From Micromonosporaceae bacterium (GTDB taxonomy: Bacteria > Actinomycetota > Actinomycetes > Mycobacteriales > Micromonosporaceae): 44,928 bases of DNA. Shown piece after piece: positions 1 through 8,905 of this stretch. Both the position numbers and the translations under genes were made by a program. The notes under the pieces are model-generated. The model was given only the letters and a program-made list of their open reading frames with translations, did not search any database and was not told where the DNA came from. How positions within the stretch are numbered: position 1 is the stretch's first letter; each line of letters opens with the position of its first letter. The DNA is taken from assembly GCA_020027875.1 (NCBI GenBank), contig JAHRHA010000036.1:1-44928 (forward strand), written 5' to 3'.

Positions 1-369
1 GACGTAGACCCAGGCGTCGCTCGCATAGGTCGGGGATACCGCGATGCCGAGCAGACCGCCCTCGCCGCCCGGGTCGACCGCGTCGAGGCGCTGCACCTCG
101 GTCACCGTGCCGTCGGCTTTCACCGAGAGGATGCGAGCGGTGTCGCGCTCGGTCACCAACGCCGTACCGTCGGGAAGGAAGGCAACACCCCAGGGAGCCT
201 CAAGGTTGGCCGCCATGGTGCGCACGGCGCTCGACGGAACGCTGATCGGGTCACCGGCATTGACGCTGGGGTTGGTGAAGATCAGGCCCAGGTACCACGC
301 GGTCCACACAACCAGCCCGACGACGATAGCGAGCACGCTCGCCCCGATCGCCAGCTTGCGGCGGCTCAT
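1..369 (-). CDS. PQQ-dependent sugar dehydrogenase (glucose/sorbosone type), 5' part only
   Basis: The frame opens with ATG at 369 and runs off the left edge, so about 123 N-terminal residues are visible. Residues 6-30 form one hydrophobic segment, a signal anchor or uncleaved signal peptide. After it comes the first blade of a GSDH-type beta-propeller: 'LEAPWGVAFLPDG', 'ALVTERDTARI' and 'GGEGGLLGIAVSP'. These are hallmark strings of PQQ-dependent aldose/sorbosone dehydrogenases, which oxidise sugars or related alcohols outside the membrane. Substrate cannot be told from this fragment, and the catalytic His and PQQ-binding Arg lie beyond the window. The ATG overlaps the stop of the next upstream gene (ATGA at 366-369), so the two are probably translationally coupled. 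Confidence 0.85.
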   Translation of the reverse strand, partial: MSRRKLAIGASVLAIVVGLVVWTAWYLGLIFTNPSVNAGDPISVPSSAVRTMAANLEAPWGVAFLPDGTALVTERDTARILSVKADGTVTEVQRLDAVDPGGEGGLLGIAVSPTYASDAWVYV

Positions 370-857
370 CCGGCGATCCTTGCCAGGGTCGTCCCGGTCA
401 GCTGGAGGAGATCTGAGGGGTCGAGTTCGACCTGCAAGCCGCGCCTGCCGGCGCTGACGTAAACGGTCGGGTGCGTCGAAGCGGACGCGTCGATGACGGT
501 CTGGAGCTTCCGGCGCTGTCCGAGCGGACTGATGCCACCCCTGACGTACCCGGTCGTCTTCTCGGCCAGCCCGCGGTCGGCGAGCGCGGCGCGCTTGCCG
601 CCCACGGCGCTGGCCAGCGCCTTGAGGTCGACGTCGCCGGTGACCGGGACCACAGCGATGGTCAGCGCCCCGTCGATGGTGGTCACGAGCGTCTTGAAGA
701 CCCGCTCCTGCGCGATGCCGAGACTGTCGGCCACGGCGGCCCCATAGTTGGGCGTGTCCGCGTCGACCTCGTACGAATGCAACCGATGCGTCACCTTCTC
801 CCTGGCCAGCAGCGCGGTGGCTGGCGTGCCCGAACTTGCCACGGTTTGCCTCGTCAC
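366..857 (-). CDS. ybaK: YbaK/EbsC-type Cys-tRNA(Pro) deacylase
   Basis: The 163-residue protein has the normal YbaK length. These proteins are trans-editing factors that hydrolyse cysteine mischarged on tRNA(Pro) in the cytoplasm. Family features visible are the N-terminal 'TPATALL', the central 'ERVFKTLV' around residues 51-58 with the conserved Lys, 'VVPVTGDVDLKALA' and 'RGGISPLGQRRKL', the Gly-rich active-site loop with 'SPLG'. The C terminus 'SAGRRGLQVELDPSDLL' also matches. The ATG start at 857 gives a full-length N terminus. It overlaps the following sugar dehydrogenase gene by 4 bp. Other INS-domain deacylases cannot be fully excluded, but the SPLG loop supports YbaK. Confidence 0.9.
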   Translation of the reverse strand: MTRQTVASSGTPATALLAREKVTHRLHSYEVDADTPNYGAAVADSLGIAQERVFKTLVTTIDGALTIAVVPVTGDVDLKALASAVGGKRAALADRGLAEKTTGYVRGGISPLGQRRKLQTVIDASASTHPTVYVSAGRRGLQVELDPSDLLQLTGTTLARIAG

Positions 858-878
858 GTCAGGCCCATCTCGGAGTCG

Positions 879-2123
879 TCATGTTGCACGGAGTCCCGGC
901 GGCGGCGCTGAGTTCCCGGCGATCCGGCACAGCAGCGCGGTCGGACGCTCTCGCACCCGGGTAAGAACGAGCGTAGCCTCCGCGCCGCCGGAGAGCCTCA
1001 GCGCGCGGCGCAGCCGATCCGGCTCGACCGCGACCCCACGCTTGCGGATCTCCAGCCGTCCAATACCACGGGTACGCAGGGCGGAGCGCAGCTGCTTCAA
1101 CGGGAACGGCAACTCCTCGATGACCTCGAAGCAGCGCCCGAACGGCGTCCGTGCCGGGGCGTCGGCGAACACGTAGGCGATCCGAGGATCGGCGAGCGTG
1201 CCATCCACAATGGTGGAGAACTCGGCCACCAGGTGCGAGCGAACGACAGCGCCATCTGGGTCGAAGAGATAGCGCCGGACCCTCGCCACCGGTGCGGTGA
1301 CCTCGCCCGTACCAGTCAGTTCGTGGACGGCGCTGCCCCGCACGACAGTGGCCCGGCGCGGCGCCGTCGCGAGCGGCCCGCACCAGACGGTGGCCTCGAC
1401 CACGTCACCGTCGACGCTGACCCATTCAGCCTCCGCAGCGGCGGGAATGAGCGAATGGTCGATGCCGGGGGCGAGCTTGAGCACCGTCGTCGGCACGCTG
1501 TCAGCGAGCCCGACGACGAAGGACCAGGGCGGGGAGTACGTCGCTGGGTCGAAGATCCGCCGGCCGCGCCCACTGTCCCTGCGGGCGGGGTCGCAGAATA
1601 CCGCGTCCACATCGGACAGGTCGACCGAGGCCGCGTCGGCGCAGCGTACGTCGAGGCGGTCGGCGAGTCCGAGCGCCTCCCCATTCGCCTGGGCCATCGC
1701 GGCGGCGGCGGGATCGGCGTCGACCGCGAACACAGCGAGGCCGGACCGGGCGAAGGCGAGCGCGTCCGCACCGATGCCGCAGCCGAGGTCCGTCACTCGG
1801 GCGACCCCGGCCGCGGCCAGGTGTGCGCCCAGGCGTGCGGCTCGGCGGTCGGCGACAACCCGCCTCGTGGCCTGCTCCAGTCCGGCGCGCGTGAAGAACA
1901 TCTGGTGGGCATCGACGCCGAACTTGGCCTCGGCCCGTCGGCGCAGAACTACCTGCGTAAGGGCGGCGCTGGCGAGGTCTGGGGCGAACCCGGCGGCGCG
2001 AAGTGCGGTCGCGGCCGCGAGCGGGTCGGCCGCGGTTGACCCGCGCTCGACGAGAGCCGCAGCCGACGCGAGCGCTGCCTCACCCGCCGGACTGCGCAGA
2101 CGTGCCAGCGCGTCGACATCCAT
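879..2123 (-). CDS. Class I SAM-dependent methyltransferase with C-terminal THUMP-like domain
   Basis: The 414-residue protein is of a type common in actinobacteria. SAM-binding motif I is 'VTDLGCGIGAD' (about 110-120), followed by an acidic 'VFAVDAD' strand end and 'DAVFCDPARRD' (about 175-185), the catalytic-loop position. The last roughly 80 residues, with 'RGIGRLEIRKRGVAVEPDRLRRALRL', match the THUMP-like module that accompanies this methyltransferase family. The substrate is unknown; an RNA target is suggested only by the THUMP-like domain. The ATG at 2123 lies 30 bp after the stop of the upstream pseudogene, and the gene ends 21 bp before ybaK, so all could share one transcript. Confidence 0.85.
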   Translation of the reverse strand: MDVDALARLRSPAGEAALASAAALVERGSTAADPLAAATALRAAGFAPDLASAALTQVVLRRRAEAKFGVDAHQMFFTRAGLEQATRRVVADRRAARLGAHLAAAGVARVTDLGCGIGADALAFARSGLAVFAVDADPAAAAMAQANGEALGLADRLDVRCADAASVDLSDVDAVFCDPARRDSGRGRRIFDPATYSPPWSFVVGLADSVPTTVLKLAPGIDHSLIPAAAEAEWVSVDGDVVEATVWCGPLATAPRRATVVRGSAVHELTGTGEVTAPVARVRRYLFDPDGAVVRSHLVAEFSTIVDGTLADPRIAYVFADAPARTPFGRCFEVIEELPFPLKQLRSALRTRGIGRLEIRKRGVAVEPDRLRRALRLSGGAEATLVLTRVRERPTALLCRIAGNSAPPPGLRAT

Positions 2124-2153
2124 GCCCGCATTGTGCCGGCCGCGCCCGCGACG

Positions 2154-2928
2154 CTACGAGCAGATCGGAGGAAGCGGGACCGGAGTCACGTGCGAGGTGA
2201 TGGCGTGTGGTTTGCCCCGGGCCGAATCGGCGATCTTGACGAGGTAGTTGAGCCCGTCCGCGTTGTGGATACGCACCTGCCAGGTGTTGACCACCTTGAA
2301 GGCGCAGACCGTGTACGTATCTGGCGGCGTGTAGTGGGTGAAGTAGTCGACCTCGGTCTGGGTCGACAGCGCGAGCATGCGTTTGATATTCGCGTTGCGC
2401 CACGCCTCTACGAAGGCCTTCACATACTCGATCACGCTGTCGGAGTACTCGGTCTGGTCGAGCTTCACCTCGACCGCGGCGTGCGGTTTGCCGAGGAGGG
2501 TGTTGGTGATCCGAAGCGTGATCACGTCGCCGTCGTTGTTGACAAAGATGCAGTACGAGGATCCGGCAGCCCGTCACATCGCTGGTAGGTCCAACTCTGG
2601 TTCGGCGGTCCAGGGATCTCGATGATCTGTTCCTGAACCTCCGGCGTGGCGAGGTCGCCGAGCCGCTCGATCTGCTTCTGCTTCCAGGCAGCCAGCACCG
2701 ACTCCGCGTAGGCGCGAGCCGTCACCGGATACGACGGCGGCGTGGTGGTTGGCGGCTTCGTCGTCGGCGCGCCGGTCGTGCCCGCCGGGCCGGAGCCGAT
2801 CCCCTCGAACCCGCTCGGCGTAGGCGTGGCGGTCGCACCCGTGCCGGTGCACGCGCGGTGGTCATCACCAGAGTAATGGCGGTCAGCATGACGGGCAGAA
2901 TCCGGCGGCGGGGCGACGCTGAAGCCAT
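2154..2928 (-). pseudogene. Frameshifted paralogue of the adjacent lipoprotein (two -1 shifts)
   Basis: Read in pieces this is a tandem copy of the lipoprotein at 2956-3777. The start at 2928 has an intact GAGGAGG site 8 bp upstream, laid out as in the neighbour. A signal peptide (MASASPRRRILPVMLTAITL...) runs to about 2857. There the frame is lost one base before the lipobox Cys codon at 2849-2851. The Thr/Pro-rich spacer and 'AYAESVLAAWKQKQIERL' follow in a second frame, parallel to 'AYALEVLKAW' of the paralogue. Near 2564-2566 a second single-base loss moves the reading into a third frame, 'GSSYCIFVNNDGDVITL...', parallel to 'TSCLFRNAHGDEATIKL', which continues to the TAG at 2154. Each shift is repaired by adding one base. 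Sequencing indels are the alternative explanation. Confidence 0.8.
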
Positions 2929-2955
2929 GGCGGGCCCTCCTCGGTGTCGCTGGTA

Positions 2956-3777
2956 TCAACCGGCGAGCGTGTCGCAACCGGATCCCTTACAGACCCTATT
3001 GATGGCGTTCGGCTTGCCGTTGGTGTCCGTGAGGACCGAGAAGGTGTAGTAACGGCCTGAGTCGCCGGACAGCCCATTGATCTCAACCTTGGAGTAACCG
3101 CCGCCGATGTACGCCGGTGTGCTCTGGCCGTAGGCGGCGATCGGGGTGCCCTCGCCGGCGAAGAAGTTCTTGATGGACGTGTTGGACAGGCGGGCCATGC
3201 GCTGCGTGTTGCCCTGCTGCCAGGCGTACATGAACGCGGCGACGTAGCTACCGGGGTCGTTGTTGTACTCGGTCCGGTTCAACTGCGCCTCGGTGACCGC
3301 CGCAGTAAAGCCCAGCTGAGTGTTGATCAGCTTGATAGTGGCTTCGTCTCCGTGCGCGTTTCGGAACAGGCAACTGGTGAAGCCGGTGGCCTTAGCGGGC
3401 CGGCAGTTCACGTTCGTCCACTGTGCGTTGGGTTTGCCGCCGAACGTGATGCTGTCCTTGACCTGCTGCACCGCGGCCTGGACCGCGAGTTGGCTGAGCC
3501 GGTTGTAGTCGGGCTTGGCCCATGCCTTGAGCACCTCCAGGGCATAGGCCTTTGCGTCCTTGGGGTACGTCGTCCCACCGCCACCGCCACCGCCGGGCGG
3601 GCTGGCGCTCGGTCCTCCGGTCGGTGCGGTCGTGGGTGCCCCGCCGAGCTGCGAGTCGCCCGTGGGGTTGGCGCCGTCGGTCTGGCCGTCCTTGGCACAT
3701 GCGGCCAGCGCCAGGGCCGCGACGGCAACGGCGGCTGCGGCGGCGATGCGCTGGCGCCAGATCATGCTGCCCGCCAT
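2956..3777 (-). CDS. Secreted lipoprotein of unknown function
   Basis: I chose the ATG at 3777 because GAGGAGG lies 8 bp upstream and it gives a clean lipoprotein signal. A basic start is followed by an Ala/Val-rich core and the lipobox 'LAAC' with Cys27, giving 273 residues. A low-complexity Gly/Pro/Thr linker containing a Gly run follows (about 28-70). The globular part has two similar halves: 'AYALEVLKAWAKPDYNRLSQLA' and 'SYVAAFMYAWQQGNTQRMARLS' both read as an alpha-helical 'ALEVLxAW..xDxxRLxxL' unit. Four Cys (in 'VNCRP', 'TSCLF', 'RVCKGSGC') could form disulfides outside the membrane. I do not recognise a named family. The neighbour at 2154-2928 is a degraded copy. Confidence 0.75.
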   Translation of the reverse strand: MAGSMIWRQRIAAAAAVAVAALALAACAKDGQTDGANPTGDSQLGGAPTTAPTGGPSASPPGGGGGGGTTYPKDAKAYALEVLKAWAKPDYNRLSQLAVQAAVQQVKDSITFGGKPNAQWTNVNCRPAKATGFTSCLFRNAHGDEATIKLINTQLGFTAAVTEAQLNRTEYNNDPGSYVAAFMYAWQQGNTQRMARLSNTSIKNFFAGEGTPIAAYGQSTPAYIGGGYSKVEINGLSGDSGRYYTFSVLTDTNGKPNAINRVCKGSGCDTLAG

Positions 3778-4036
3778 GGCGTGTCCTCCTCGGGGCCGGC
3801 TCAGCTTCGAGTCGTGGCTGCCCCGAAGGTAGAGTGCCCCCCGGCCCACTGATCGCGTTCGTCGGAAAGCCGACGTGGACAGCCGACGAGTGCCTAGGGC
3901 TGGAACCGACGGCGCCAGGCAGGATTAAGGCCGGCTTGGGCGGGAGTCGCCAAGGCTAGGGCAGATCGCGTACGGATGTCTGTATCGTGCGGCCGGGGGT
4001 CGCGGCAACGCGGCCCGCCCGCTACTCCTACTCCTA

Positions 4037-4246
4037 CTACTCCGACTTGCGGCCGCGGCCGGCCGGCGCGGCCTCGATCACACAGTCCGGACCGGGGTAG
4101 ACCAGGGTTTCGTGGCCGTCGGGGAAGCGCACCAGGTAGGGCGGCGCGCCCTTCTCGCCACGGACTTCGATGATGAGCGCGATCTTGTCTTGTGCGCCGA
4201 CTGTGTTGCTGTGCACGTGAAGCCGGTCGCCGACGGTTGCCTGCAT
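4037..4246 (-). CDS. DUF1918 small protein
   Basis: The ATG at 4246 has GGAGGG about 7 bp upstream and gives 69 residues beginning 'MQATVGDRLHV'. Longer upstream in-frame starts lack a ribosome-binding site. The body matches the actinobacterial DUF1918 family: a small SH3-like beta barrel with 'VGDRLHVHS', 'IIEVRGEKGAPPYLVRFPDGHETLVYPGPD'. The family function is not established. The gene diverges from groES across a 292-bp region that holds both CIRCE sites, so stress control of this gene too is possible but unproven. The last ten residues, rich in Ala/Gly/Arg, look disordered. Confidence 0.85.
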   Translation of the reverse strand: MQATVGDRLHVHSNTVGAQDKIALIIEVRGEKGAPPYLVRFPDGHETLVYPGPDCVIEAAPAGRGRKSE

Positions 4247-4348
4247 GTCCGTTCCCTCCGCTGCGCGGTCCTCACTTAGCGACAATGCCGCATCGGGCCG
4301 GTCGGCGCAGTACAACGGCCATGATCGACCAACCATGGGTGTGACGCG

Positions 4349-4375
4349 CTGGCACTCTCCTTGACGGAGTGCTAG
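4349..4375 (+). promoter_or_regulatory. CIRCE operator 1 (HrcA site)
   Basis: CTGGCACTC, 9-nt spacer, GAGTGCTAG. The consensus is TTAGCACTC-N9-GAGTGCTAA; the inner arms are exact and the outer bases differ. It overlaps the predicted -35 of the groES promoter. Confidence 0.9.
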
Positions 4376-4390
4376 CCACCGGCATAACGT
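4361..4390 (+). promoter_or_regulatory. groES-groEL promoter
   Basis: TTGACG (4361-4366) and TAACGT (4385-4390) with 18 bp between them. Both lie inside or between the CIRCE elements; transcription would begin near 4397, within CIRCE 2. HrcA bound at either site would block polymerase. Confidence 0.65.
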
Positions 4391-4395
4391 GGCCG

Positions 4396-4422
4396 TTAGC
4401 ACTCTCCCACTGAGGGTGCTAG
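4396..4422 (+). promoter_or_regulatory. CIRCE operator 2 (HrcA site)
   Basis: TTAGCACTC, 9-nt spacer, GGGTGCTAG. The left arm is a perfect match to the consensus and the right arm has two mismatches. It covers the expected transcription start. Confidence 0.9.
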
Positions 4423-4538
4423 CCGGGCGGTGCCGGCACCCGCGACGACGGGACCGTCAGGCGGCAGGAGAGCAGGCTTGTGGGTTCGCTCGCAAGCCCG
4501 CGAAACAGACAACCCAGATACCCCAGGAGGGTATGCCA

Positions 4539-4847
4539 GTGACTACCGCGACCAAGGTTGCGATCAAGCCGCTCGAGGACCGGATTCTGGTCCAGGCGAA
4601 CGAGGCGGAGACGACGACGGCCTCCGGCCTCGTCATTCCGGACACCGCCAAGGAGAAGCCGCAAGAGGGCACCGTCATCGCCGTGGGCCCGGGCCGCATC
4701 GACGACAAGGGCAACCGCGTACCCATCGACGTCAAGGTGGGTGACACCGTCATCTACTCGAAGTACGGCGGGACTGAGGTCAAGTACTCCGGCGAGGAGT
4801 ACCTCGTTCTCTCGGCCCGCGACGTCCTTGCGGTCATCGAGAAATGA
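4539..4847 (+). CDS. groES: GroES co-chaperonin (Hsp10)
   Basis: The 102-residue cytoplasmic lid of the GroEL chamber has the standard features. These are '[35 protein letters not shown]' (broken here only by numbering; about residues 8-42) with the mobile loop '[11 protein letters not shown]', then '[35 protein letters not shown]' at the C terminus. AGGAGG at 4525-4530 is 8 nt from the GTG at 4539 but only 2 nt from the in-frame ATG at 4533, so GTG is preferred. Transcription is expected from the CIRCE-controlled promoter at 4361-4390 and to continue into groEL. Confidence 0.97.
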   Translation: MTTATKVAIKPLEDRILVQANEAETTTASGLVIPDTAKEKPQEGTVIAVGPGRIDDKGNRVPIDVKVGDTVIYSKYGGTEVKYSGEEYLVLSARDVLAVIEK

Positions 4848-4883
4848 CCTACTGACACCCGTGAACCACTAGCTACATCGGCT

Positions 4884-4917
4884 ACCGCCCCGGACCGGCT
4901 CGCCGGGCCGGGGCGGT
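4884..4917 (+). promoter_or_regulatory. Intercistronic hairpin between groES and groEL
   Basis: A 10-bp perfect stem (ACCGCCCCGG, 4884-4893, with CCGGGGCGGT, 4908-4917). The loop can itself fold further by CCGG (4895-4898) with CCGG (4903-4906). No T run follows, so it is more likely an mRNA processing or partial-attenuation element than a terminator. Confidence 0.6.
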
Positions 4918-4926
4918 CGCGTATGA

Positions 4927-6600
<1,674 letters not shown>

Positions 6601-6614
6601 CCGCACGATTTACC

Positions 6615-6695
6615 CCAAGATCCCGCCGATCATGACCTCCAGGTCATGATCGGCGGGTTTCAGCGACGGTGAACTCATGATCACGGCGATCTTGG
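6615..6695. repeat. Dispersed palindromic element, copy 1
   Basis: An inner near-perfect palindrome has 17-bp arms (6622-6638 and 6641-6657, core GATCATGACCT / AGGTCATGATC) around a 2-nt centre. It is followed by a conserved tail including CGACGGTGAACTCATGATCA and GATCTTGG (6688-6695). GATCTTGG pairs with CCAAGATC at 6615-6622. Copies 2 and 3 are at 14917-14988 and 37261-37333. Here it follows groEL; the hairpin is followed by TTT and may serve as its terminator. Confidence 0.8.
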
Positions 6696-6717
6696 TGGGC
6701 CTGAGGCTTACTAATCG

Positions 6718-8319
6718 GTGACAGTCGCGCTCCGGATCTTGGCGGCTGACCCTACGGGCAGCAGACTGGTGACCGTGGCGAAGCAGAAGGTTTACGCGGC
6801 GATGGCCGGGATTGCCGCCTCCGCGGTGGCGCTCGCCGTGGGAGAGATCATTGCCGCGGTTGTGTCGGCCCGCTCAGCTCCGTTGGTGGCGGTCGGCGGG
6901 GCAGTGATCGACAACGCACCCGAGTCGGGTAAGGAACTGGCGATCCGTCTCTTCGGCACCAACGACAAGGTGGCGTTGCAGGTCGGGACGGTAATCCTGC
7001 TCGTTGTGTTCGGGGCGGCCCTGGGCGTGATGGCCGTACACAGAATGTGGGTTGGCCTAGCCGGCATCGCGCTGTTCGGTGCGGTGGGGGTCGTTGCAGC
7101 GCTCACCCGCACCGGAGCCGGCGCCGACTGGGCGCTGCCATCCCTGCTTGGGGCGGCCGTCGCGGCGTTGACGCTGTGGCTGCTCGTACGCCTTCTCACC
7201 GGTGGCTCGGACGAGTTTGCCGGAGAGCTCACGACGACGTCGCCGGCGCGAGCGATGGGCGGCACCGAGCGTCGCAGGTTCCTCTACGCGGCCTGGATTC
7301 TCATCGGCGGTGCCGCCGTGGCGGGCTTCGCCGGTCGTACTCTCGGCCAGCGGACCGTCGTCAACACCGCCCGGTCGCGCGTCGTGCTGCCGACCCCCTC
7401 AGGCCGGCCGGTCCTCGCGCCGGCCGAGGCCGACGTCGCCGGCCTGAGCTACGTCACGACCAACGAAACCTTCTATCGCATCGATACCGCCATCGTCGTG
7501 CCCCGGATCGATCCGGCCGTATGGACACTCACCATCGATGGGCGTGTCGGCAGGCCGCTGAGACTGACGTTCGATGATCTCCTTCGCCGGCCGATGATCG
7601 AGAGGTACGTGACGTTGGCCTGCGTCTCGAATGAGGTCGGCGGCGATCTTATCGGCAATGCGCGCTGGCTTGGGGTGCCCGTCAAGGACCTGCTCGACGA
7701 GGCCGCGCCGGAGTCCGGTGCCGATCAGGTGGTCAGCCGATCCGTCGACGGCTTCACGGCGGGAACGCCCACCGAGGTTCTCCGGGACGGCCGCGACGCC
7801 ATGATCGCGATAGCCATGAACGGCGAACCACTGCCGGTCGAGCACGGCTTCCCGGCCCGCATGGTGGTGCCCGGGCTCTATGGGTATGTGTCGGCGACAA
7901 AGTGGCTCGCCGAGCTTGAGCTATCGTCCTTCGCCGACTTCGACGCGTACTGGATTCCGCGCGGATGGGCACAGCAGGCTCCTATCAAAACCGAGTCACG
8001 CATCGACCGGCCGCGTTCGGGATCGACGGTCCCGGCTGGTGCCGTAGTCATCGCGGGCGTGGCGTGGGCGCAGCACCGGGGGATATCGCGGGTGGAGGTG
8101 CGCGTCGACGACGGTCCGTGGCAGCCGGCGACGCTCGCGGCCACTGTCTCGACAGATACGTGGCGGCTGTGGTCGCTGCCCTGGGACGCGACCGCTGGGC
8201 CGCACAAGATCCAGGTGAGAGCGACCGACAATGCGGGAGAGGTGCAGACCGAGACCCAGGCCCCCCCCATACCCGACGGCGCCACCGGTTGGCACCAGAT
8301 CAGGGTCAACGTCGAATGA
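6718..8319 (+). CDS. Membrane-anchored molybdopterin oxidoreductase (sulfite-oxidase fold)
   Basis: The 533-residue protein has four domains or segments. About 20-165 contains four or five membrane helices. An arginine-rich turn and another helix follow (about 181-210). A molybdopterin-binding domain follows, containing 'VTLACVSNEVGGDLIGNARWLGVPV'; its Cys is at the position of the Mo-ligand Cys in the sulfite oxidase/YedY family. A C-terminal Mo-co dimerisation (Ig-like) domain includes 'GVAWAQHRGISRVEVRVDDGPWQPA'. The catalytic part should face outside. The substrate is unknown; S- or N-oxide reduction or sulfite oxidation are possibilities from the family. The GTG at 6718 has no strong ribosome-binding site, and GTG at 6769 is an alternative. 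Confidence 0.85.
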   Translation: MTVALRILAADPTGSRLVTVAKQKVYAAMAGIAASAVALAVGEIIAAVVSARSAPLVAVGGAVIDNAPESGKELAIRLFGTNDKVALQVGTVILLVVFGAALGVMAVHRMWVGLAGIALFGAVGVVAALTRTGAGADWALPSLLGAAVAALTLWLLVRLLTGGSDEFAGELTTTSPARAMGGTERRRFLYAAWILIGGAAVAGFAGRTLGQRTVVNTARSRVVLPTPSGRPVLAPAEADVAGLSYVTTNETFYRIDTAIVVPRIDPAVWTLTIDGRVGRPLRLTFDDLLRRPMIERYVTLACVSNEVGGDLIGNARWLGVPVKDLLDEAAPESGADQVVSRSVDGFTAGTPTEVLRDGRDAMIAIAMNGEPLPVEHGFPARMVVPGLYGYVSATKWLAELELSSFADFDAYWIPRGWAQQAPIKTESRIDRPRSGSTVPAGAVVIAGVAWAQHRGISRVEVRVDDGPWQPATLAATVSTDTWRLWSLPWDATAGPHKIQVRATDNAGEVQTETQAPPIPDGATGWHQIRVNVE

Positions 8320-8344
8320 GTCGGGTCGGCGGTGTGACTTGACT

Positions 8345-8761
8345 TCAGCGGGCGGGCGCCGGCGCGGTCATCGCGCTCGGGGCCATGGGCCGGCGCTGTG
8401 GCGGTAGTCGCCGTTGCCCGAGTCCCAGGCGGGCCTCCAGCCGCAGTATGTCCACGCGGCCGCGTACATGGTCAGACAGATCTTCCCAACCGGTAGCGAG
8501 CAGGCGGAGGCGCTCGGCCTCGGTGAAGCCGCCCCACACACCGTAAGGTTCGCGTGCCGCAAGAGCGTGTGCGGCGCACTCCGCCCGGACCGGGCAGGTG
8601 CGGCAGACGGCCTTCGCGGCGATCTCGCGCCGGAGGCGGGATGCGCCCCGTTCGCCATCGGGGTGAAAGAATTGAGCGCTGTCGCGCCCACGGCACGCGC
8701 CGTTGCGCTGCCAGTCCCACACCTCGGCGGAGGGCCCTGGCAACCTGCTCACATTAGACAT
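8345..8761 (-). CDS. WhiB-family iron-sulfur transcription factor
   Basis: The start is ATG at 8761, with GGAGGG about 6 bp upstream, giving 138 residues. The four cluster-ligand cysteines are Cys23, Cys53, Cys56 and Cys62 (C-x29-C-x2-C-x5-C). The family turn 'PYGVWGGFTEAER' (72-84) follows, then a basic DNA-binding tail. These proteins bind a [4Fe-4S] cluster, usually pair with the primary sigma factor, and respond to redox or NO. Position close to groEL and guaB is like mycobacterial whiB3 and the whiB-like gene beside Streptomyces bldM. The C-terminal roughly 45 residues, rich in Arg/Pro/Ala, extend beyond the core. It diverges from the bldM-like gene across 144 bp. Confidence 0.93.
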   Translation of the reverse strand: MSNVSRLPGPSAEVWDWQRNGACRGRDSAQFFHPDGERGASRLRREIAAKAVCRTCPVRAECAAHALAAREPYGVWGGFTEAERLRLLATGWEDLSDHVRGRVDILRLEARLGLGQRRLPPQRRPMAPSAMTAPAPAR

Positions 8762-8905
8762 AGCTTGCCCTCCCGCGCGGACCGCAGGGCGCACACGTGC
8801 TGAACCTACTCCCACAGCGCCCACAACGGAATAGATCAACTCCGCCAAAGTGGGTAATGAGTCGCCCTTGGCGTGGTTCCCTTTCGTAATAGAAAGGGGG
8901 TTCAA

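Noticed and set aside
2154..2928. Programmed frameshifting in the lipoprotein pseudogene
   Set aside because: Neither shift site has a slippery heptamer or a following pseudoknot, and two shifts would be required; decay or sequence error is simpler.
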